This document shows, piece after piece, positions 59,255-64,000 of a stretch of 64,000 nt of DNA (positions within the stretch are counted from its first letter, which is position 1; each line of letters begins with the position of its first letter). A program made the position numbers and the translations under genes. The notes under the pieces were generated by a model. That model saw only the letters and a list, made by a program, of their open reading frames with translations. It was not told where the DNA came from and ran no database searches. Source of the stretch: Planctomycetota bacterium (lineage in GTDB: Bacteria; Planctomycetota; B15-G4); the NCBI GenBank assembly GCA_029259745.1, contig JAJDEO010000041.1:83374-147373 (forward strand). Direction: 5' to 3'.

Positions 59255-60469
59255 TCAACGCACCATGAGGCGTTCGGCAATCGTCTCGGCGATCGCGAGT
59301 GATGCCGTCGCAGCCGGCGACGGCGCGTTGACGACGTGCAGGACGGCGCCGTCATCGTCGAGGAGGAAGTCATCGATGAGCGCGCCGCTCGGAGCGAGCG
59401 CCTGGGCACGCACACCGGCGGGCGCCACGACGAGGTCGTCTGCTGCGATCGCCGGGATGAGACGCTGCAGCGCGCGCACGAAGGCACGCTTGCTCAGCGA
59501 CCTGTGGACCTCGGCGAGCCCAGCGCGTGCGTGTCGTCGCACGAGGCGCCAGAAGCCGCGATAGCCGAGCACGTCGGCGACGTCGCGGAGATCGACATCG
59601 CGCCACGTGTAGCCTTCGCGCGCGAGGGCCAGCACGGCGTTGGGTCCACACTCCACACCCCCGCCGATCATCCGTGTGAAGTGCACGCCGAGGAACGGGA
59701 AAGCCGGGTCGGGGACGGGATAGACGAGATGACGGCAGAGACCGCGCGCGCCCGGCGTGAGCTCGAAGTACTCGCCGCGGAACGGAACGATGCGCGCGGG
59801 CCGCGAACGCCCCGACAGCTGCATGACGCGGTCTGAGTGTAGACCCGCGCAGTTGACGACGCGCCGCGCGCGGAATGTCTCGAGAGCCCCACCGAAGCGC
59901 TGCGCCGTGATGTCCGTCACCGATCCGTGCCGCGCGATCGACGTCACGCGCCGGCCGCTGAGCACCGCACCGCCGCCGTCGATCACGCGCCGGGCCAGGA
60001 CCTCGCACACGGCGCGATAGTCGACGATCCCGGCGTCGGGCACGAGCAGGGCCGCCACGCCGGTCACCTGGGGCTCGCGGCCAGCCAACTCCTCGGAGCT
60101 CAGTGCACGCGCCATCACACCGTTCGCGGCCGCGCGCTCCGACAACGCTGCAAGGCGCGGACGCTCCGCGTCGTCCACCGCGACGATCACCTTCCCACAG
60201 ATCTCGTGCGCGACTCCTTCCTCGTGACACAACTCGATGAGCTGAGCTCGGCCACGCCGGCACAGCGTGGCCTTCTGCGAACCCGGCGCGTAGTAGATGC
60301 CCGAGTGGATGACACCCGAGTTGCGCCCCGTCTGGTGCGCCGCGAGACGCTCTTCCTTCTCGAGCACCACGACAGACTCCGCGGGCCGCTCGCGCACGAG
60401 CCGCTCGGCCGTCGCGAGGCCGACGATTCCGGCCCCCACGATCACGACATCGACATCTGTGACTTCCAT
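59255..60469 (-). CDS. lhgO: L-2-hydroxyglutarate oxidase-like flavoprotein
   Basis: The 404-residue FAD-dependent oxidoreductase starts with the dinucleotide-binding VVIVGAGIVGLATAERL (about 8-24) and an acidic end of strand two (VVVLEKEERLAAHQTGRNSGVIHSG). The RNSGVIHSGIYY segment, a later CAGLHSDRV and FRGEYFEL, VYPVPDPAFPFLGVHFTRM match LhgO. LhgO oxidises L-2-hydroxyglutarate to 2-oxoglutarate, passing electrons to the membrane quinone pool. It is divergent from the binding-protein gene at 60562, with 92 bases between them. Confidence 0.92.
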   Translation of the reverse strand: MEVTDVDVVIVGAGIVGLATAERLVRERPAESVVVLEKEERLAAHQTGRNSGVIHSGIYYAPGSQKATLCRRGRAQLIELCHEEGVAHEICGKVIVAVDDAERPRLAALSERAAANGVMARALSSEELAGREPQVTGVAALLVPDAGIVDYRAVCEVLARRVIDGGGAVLSGRRVTSIARHGSVTDITAQRFGGALETFRARRVVNCAGLHSDRVMQLSGRSRPARIVPFRGEYFELTPGARGLCRHLVYPVPDPAFPFLGVHFTRMIGGGVECGPNAVLALAREGYTWRDVDLRDVADVLGYRGFWRLVRRHARAGLAEVHRSLSKRAFVRALQRLIPAIAADDLVVAPAGVRAQALAPSGALIDDFLLDDDGAVLHVVNAPSPAATASLAIAETIAERLMVR

Positions 60470-60561
60470 GGACTCGCCGTCGGTCCCCCGTGCGCGCTGC
60501 CCGCGCGCTGCGGGAGCTGCCGGATGATAACGTTCGCCAGCATCTCCCCTCGGCCCTCGAC

Positions 60562-61533
60562 ATGATCACCGCCTTCACTCGCCGCGCCCTCACCGTTGCG
60601 CTCACGACGCTCGTCGCGTCGGGCTGCTCGCCGCGCGACGACGACGCGAGTCCGCCGGCTCTGCGAATCGCACTCTTCCCGGTCGACGAACGCGGAGCCG
60701 CACGCGAGTTCGAACTCGGCGCACAGGCTTCGGCCGAAGAGTTCGATGTCGACATCTCCTGGCGCGGCGCTTTCGGCAACGGGGACGCGGCGCAGCAGGC
60801 GAGTCTTGTGCGGCAGGCTGCCAATGAGCCCGACCTCGACGGGCTCATCGTCGTCTCGAACGGCGCGCGCGAACTCGGGCCGGCACTGGCCGCCGTTCAA
60901 CGACGCGGGTTGCCGTTCGTCCTCGTCGGCGCCGCGCTGCCGGACATCGAGCCGTACATCGAGCCGGTCACGCACGTCTGGCACGACCCCTACGACATCG
61001 GACGCGCGGCCGCCGAGGACATCGCGACACGCCTGCGGGGCCGCGGAACGGTCGCGCTCCTGCGCCAGGCCGGGCGCTCGACGATCACGACGGCGTACGA
61101 GCAAGCCTTCGTCGAAACCCTCGCCGAGCATCCGGGCATCGAGATCGTCGTCGACGAGGCCCTCGAAGGCGAGATGCTCGCAGCCGCGCGGTCGGCGGAC
61201 CAACTCCTGCACCGACTCCGTGATGTCGACGCGATCTTCGCGTCGGCGCCCGGCACGGCTCACGGCGTGCTCGTCGCGCAGCGTAGGGCCGAGCTCATGG
61301 GACACGCACTGCTCGTCAGCGTCGGCCTCACGTCCCATCTGCTCGACGCGCTTCCAACGCGCGGAGTCACGTCACTGATCATCGACGACCCGCGGCGCCT
61401 CGCCGATCACGCCGTGCGCGCGCTCGTCAGCAACTCTCGCGGACACCCCGTCCCCGCGACCACTCCGGTGCCACCCATCGTTCTCTCACGCGAGAACTTC
61501 AGCGACTACGCGAATCGCCTCGTGGGCCGCTGA
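60562..61533 (+). CDS. Sugar-type ABC periplasmic binding lipoprotein
   Basis: From ATG 60562 the product is 323 residues with a lipoprotein signal (lipobox VASGC). It has the type I periplasmic-binding fold of ribose/galactose transporters: LRIALFPVDERG, LVRQAANEPDLDGLIVVSN, YDIGRAAAEDIATRLRGRG and VSVGLTSHLLDALPTRGV. The ligand-binding aromatic residues are not clear, so the ligand is open. Its last 35 bases overlap the end of the antisense glycosyltransferase gene. It probably works with the binding protein at 62681 and ATPase at 63682, or is an alternative receptor for them. Confidence 0.87.
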   Translation: MITAFTRRALTVALTTLVASGCSPRDDDASPPALRIALFPVDERGAAREFELGAQASAEEFDVDISWRGAFGNGDAAQQASLVRQAANEPDLDGLIVVSNGARELGPALAAVQRRGLPFVLVGAALPDIEPYIEPVTHVWHDPYDIGRAAAEDIATRLRGRGTVALLRQAGRSTITTAYEQAFVETLAEHPGIEIVVDEALEGEMLAAARSADQLLHRLRDVDAIFASAPGTAHGVLVAQRRAELMGHALLVSVGLTSHLLDALPTRGVTSLIIDDPRRLADHAVRALVSNSRGHPVPATTPVPPIVLSRENFSDYANRLVGR

Positions 61534-62620
61534 CCGATCCGCGTCGACGTGCGCGCAACTCGCGCGCCTCGGCGGCCTCAGCGCCGAGGAGCTCGTCGAG
61601 ACGTCCGAGCAGCGCCAAGGGATCGCCGTGGTCGTAGTGCTCGAGACGTTCACGCAACGTCGGGAGGTCTTCGAGGAAGCGGCCGAGATCGTCGACGGCG
61701 ATCGGACGCGCGCGTCGTCCGAGGTCGAGCTGCTCGAGCATGAAGGCGTTGAGTTCCTGCTCGAACTGCCCTTCCATCGGCATCGCGAGCATCGGCTTTC
61801 GCAGGAACAGTGACTCCGTCATCAGCGTGAAGCCAGCCGTCGAGACGACAGCCTTCGCACCGGCGAGGTGCGCGAGGAAGCCATCCTGGCTCGGCGGGTG
61901 GAAGCTGACGTGGGGCAAGTGCGCGGGAGTCTCGCGACCGTAGCCGTAGACGACGAAGTGCTCGTGCGGGAAGGCCGCGAGGGCTTCGAGGATTCCATCG
62001 AATGCCTTGGTGACGTAGACGAGGACATGGCCGTCGTCGCGGGGTACGAGATTCCGGACGGAGTCGCGCAGGAGCGGCGGAAAGACCCACGTGCGATCGT
62101 TCCGCAGCGCCCCGCGATGGAATGTCGTGATGAGCGCGGCATCGGGGGCCGGAACCATGCCGCGAATGATGGTCTTCGTGATCGCCGCGTCGCGCCGCAG
62201 CCCGTCGGGCACGGGGTGCTGCATGTAGCGCATGCGGTGCTGGTTATCGATCGAGACGAGCGGAACGCCGAACGAATGCGCCAGATAGGCCGTCATCGGC
62301 TCGAAGTCGCAGAGGACGACCTCAGGTTCGAAGTCGACGAAGAGTTCCTGACGCAGCGCCCGCGCCTTCGCCCATCCACGCGGGAGGCGGCGCACGTTGC
62401 TCGTGAAAGTACGCATCACCGAGACTCGGTTCTCCTCGGTCGCGATGTGCAATCCTTCGGTTTCGAAGACATCGAAGTCACCGCTGAGGTCGCGCACGCC
62501 GCGGTCGTAGCTGACGGCGCGCACGTCATGCCCACGTTTCCGTAGATGCCCGAGCACGACGCGCGCCCGCGAGGCATGTCCTGAACCTTCGCCGGAGATC
62601 CCGTAGACGATGCGTGCCAT
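61499..62620 (-). CDS. Glycosyltransferase, MJ1255/VC2487-like
   Basis: The 373-residue product begins MARIVYGISGEGSGHASRA, the hallmark of the uncharacterised MJ1255 family of GT-B glycosyltransferases. Further signatures are CDFEPMTAYLAHSFGVPLVSIDNQHR and VVYGYGRE. The C-terminal nucleotide-sugar site shows STAGFTLMTESLFLRKPMLAMPMEGQFEQELNA. It would transfer a sugar from a nucleotide donor to a cell-envelope or lipid acceptor. It lies on the opposite strand between two ABC binding-protein genes and overlaps the end of the first by 35 bases. The acceptor is unknown. Confidence 0.88.
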   Translation of the reverse strand: MARIVYGISGEGSGHASRARVVLGHLRKRGHDVRAVSYDRGVRDLSGDFDVFETEGLHIATEENRVSVMRTFTSNVRRLPRGWAKARALRQELFVDFEPEVVLCDFEPMTAYLAHSFGVPLVSIDNQHRMRYMQHPVPDGLRRDAAITKTIIRGMVPAPDAALITTFHRGALRNDRTWVFPPLLRDSVRNLVPRDDGHVLVYVTKAFDGILEALAAFPHEHFVVYGYGRETPAHLPHVSFHPPSQDGFLAHLAGAKAVVSTAGFTLMTESLFLRKPMLAMPMEGQFEQELNAFMLEQLDLGRRARPIAVDDLGRFLEDLPTLRERLEHYDHGDPLALLGRLDELLGAEAAEARELRARRRGSVSGPRGDSRSR

Positions 62621-62680
62621 GGGCGCGATCATACGCGGGCGCCTCCGCCCCGCTCTCTCCCCTTTGCCGTGAGTCCCGTG

Positions 62681-63685
62681 ATGCCGACCCGCTCCGTCCT
62701 GGCGATCCTCCTCTGTTTCGTGGCTTTCGCGAGCAGCGCGTGCACACGCCATGAAGCCTCCGACACGCCCACCTACGCGTTCGTCTCGAACGGCATCGAT
62801 CCGTACTGGGTGATCGCGCAGGCGGGCGTCGAGAAGGCCGGTCGCGATCTCGGCGTCGACGTCGTCGTGCACATGCCGGCCTCGGGCATCAACGACCAGA
62901 AACGCATCCTCGAGGACCTCCTCACGCGCCAGGTCGCCGGCATCGCCGTCAGTCCGATCGACCCCGCGAACCAGGTCGAGCAGCTCGACGACATCGCCGC
63001 GCGCATCCCGCTGCTCACCACCGACTCCGACGCACGCGAGTCGCAGCGCCTCTGCTTTGTCGGCGTCGACAACTACGTCGCGGGGCGCATGGCCGGCGAG
63101 CTCGTTCGTGAAGCACTCCCCGACGGCGGCGCCATCGCCGTCTTCGTCGGACGACTCGAACAGGACAACGCCGCACGGCGACGCGCCGGTCTGATCGACG
63201 AGCTCCTCGGTCGCGAGCCCGATCCGACGCGCCACGACCCGGCCGACGCAACGCTGGAAGGCAACGGCTTCCGCATCGTCGGCACGCTCACCGACCAGTT
63301 CGACATGGCGAAGGCCAAGGCCAACGTCGAAGACATGATCTCGCGCCATCCCGATCTCGACGGCGCCGTCGGGCTGTTCGCCTACAACGCGCCGATGATC
63401 CTCGAGGCCGTGCGCCAGGCCGGCAGGATCGGCGATATCGCCATCGTCGGCTTCGACGAGCGCGACGAAACCCTGGCGGGCGTGTCGGACGGGTCGATCC
63501 ACGGCACCGTCGTGCAGAACCCGTTCATGTACGGTTACCGCTCGATCGAGCTGCTGCACCAGATCGACAGCGGCGATCGTTCCGGCATCCCCGCGGACGG
63601 CTTCGAGCGCATCCCGGCGCGCGCGATCCGCAAAGCCGAGGTCGACGCGTTCTGGGCCGAGAAGAAGGAGCTGCTCGGGACGTGA
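62681..63685 (+). CDS. Sugar-type ABC periplasmic binding lipoprotein, second copy
   Basis: ATG 62681 gives 334 residues; GTG 62669 is an alternative. A signal with a probable lipobox (SSAC) precedes a type I binding fold close to ribose-binding proteins: YAFVSNGIDPYWVIAQAGVEKAG, GINDQKRILEDLLTRQVAGIAVSPID, LLTTDSDARESQRLCFVGVDNYVAG and GTVVQNPFMYGYRSIELL. It is a much more typical RbsB-like protein than the one at 60562. Its stop overlaps the start of the ABC ATPase gene (GTGA), making it the direct partner of that transporter. Confidence 0.93.
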   Translation: MPTRSVLAILLCFVAFASSACTRHEASDTPTYAFVSNGIDPYWVIAQAGVEKAGRDLGVDVVVHMPASGINDQKRILEDLLTRQVAGIAVSPIDPANQVEQLDDIAARIPLLTTDSDARESQRLCFVGVDNYVAGRMAGELVREALPDGGAIAVFVGRLEQDNAARRRAGLIDELLGREPDPTRHDPADATLEGNGFRIVGTLTDQFDMAKAKANVEDMISRHPDLDGAVGLFAYNAPMILEAVRQAGRIGDIAIVGFDERDETLAGVSDGSIHGTVVQNPFMYGYRSIELLHQIDSGDRSGIPADGFERIPARAIRKAEVDAFWAEKKELLGT

Positions 63686-64000
63686 CGGCCGTGTTGAACG
63701 CACGCGGGATCGGCCGGCGCTTTCCCGGCGTGATGGCGCTCGATGGCGTCGATCTCGACGTGCGCGCCGGCGAGGTGCTTGGCATCGTCGGCGAGAACGG
63801 TGCCGGCAAGAGCACGCTGATGAAGGTGCTCGCGGGCGTGGAGCAGCCCGACGACGGCGAGCTGATCGTCGACGGCCTCCACGTGTCGCTCACGAGCACG
63901 GCCGACGCGCATCGCCTCGGCATCGTCCTCATCCACCAGGAACTCGCCCTCGCCGACACGCTCACGATTGCCGAGAGCATCTTCCTCGGCCGCGAGACGA
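63682..64000 (+). CDS. Sugar ABC transporter ATP-binding protein (RbsA/MglA type), N-terminal part
   Basis: The visible 106 residues begin at GTG 63682, overlapping the previous stop, and run off the right edge. The Walker A motif is GENGAGKSTL (about 38-47), and the Q-loop follows in IVLIHQELALADTLTIAESIFLGRE. The 'HQEL.L...L.I.ENIFLGRE'-like segment is typical of the double-cassette ATPases of ribose/galactose (CUT2) transporters. The permease gene is expected further downstream. Confidence 0.93.
   Translation, partial: MTAVLNARGIGRRFPGVMALDGVDLDVRAGEVLGIVGENGAGKSTLMKVLAGVEQPDDGELIVDGLHVSLTSTADAHRLGIVLIHQELALADTLTIAESIFLGRET

Noticed and set aside
1..64000. Search by eye for tRNA, rRNA, tmRNA, RNase P and SRP RNA genes, and for transposases or phage genes
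   Set aside because: No conserved T-loop, SRP or RNase P core strings and no transposase or integrase motifs were seen on either strand. A covariance-model search would be needed to exclude a diverged RNA.

Overview
The window is GC-rich (roughly two thirds G+C by eye), gene-dense and free of rRNA, tRNA, CRISPR arrays or transposases that I can recognise. The gene content points to the phylum Planctomycetota, probably one of the less-studied environmental lineages. The signs are a Ser/Thr protein kinase divergent from an ECF-type sigma factor, large secreted beta-helix and calcium-repeat proteins, a ThuA-type lipoprotein, a PQQ sugar dehydrogenase ending in thrombospondin-3-like repeats, repeated carboxypeptidase-regulatory-like proteins and a 56-residue coiled-coil protein of a type I associate with planctomycetes. 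This placement is an inference from gene content, not a phylogenetic result.

Layout. 1-9159: kinase/sigma divergon, a secreted beta-helix protein, a SigK-like sigma factor overlapping its RskA-like anti-sigma factor, and a GH18 chitinase-like enzyme. 9166-18136 (minus strand): a sigma/TPR/secreted-protein operon, threonine synthase, a PilT-like ATPase, ThuA lipoprotein, a small zincin and the coiled-coil protein, then an Eis-like acetyltransferase coupled to a class V aminotransferase. 18319-24334: amidohydrolase with a C-terminal CIA30-like domain, a GGQ release-factor-like protein, bacterioferritin, a histidine phosphatase and a single-frame dGTPase-RNase III fusion. 24420-35430: a secreted two-module protein, formiminotransferase-cyclodeaminase, a degenerate peptidase-like protein, a hybrid histidine kinase coupled to a PhnD-like binding protein, an EamA transporter and an RNase Z-like hydrolase. 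35447-41489 (minus): a tandem array of four related envelope proteins (three long, one short) and a membrane zinc peptidase. 41944-47831: PQQ sugar dehydrogenase, Dus tRNA-modifying enzyme, adenosine-kinase-like PfkB protein and flavodoxin. 48490-54437: FkbM methyltransferase, DHOD-like protein, M3 oligopeptidase, ThrE-type exporter and RlmM-like rRNA methyltransferase. 54751-58992: one 1413-residue multidomain membrane protein, followed by a clear intrinsic terminator. 59255-64000: LhgO-like oxidase, two sugar-type ABC binding lipoproteins, an antisense glycosyltransferase and the start of the ABC ATPase.

How the parts work together. Translational coupling (ATGA or GTGA overlaps) defines several units: sigma/anti-sigma, sigma/TPR, acetyltransferase/aminotransferase, PhnD-like sensor/hybrid kinase, the four-paralogue array, and binding protein/ABC ATPase. 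Regulation is heavy: three ECF-type sigma factors, a kinase and a hybrid histidine kinase. TGAGA/TCTCA inverted half-sites occur upstream of bacterioferritin, flavodoxin and one sigma factor, and may mark an iron- or redox-responsive regulon.

The most unusual objects are three. First, a fusion of two rhodanese-like domains, a YidC/Oxa1-like insertase core, a PEP-synthase/rifampin-phosphotransferase-like dikinase and a PilZ-like domain. Second, the dGTPase-RNase III-dsRBD fusion. Third, the tandem array of envelope proteins.
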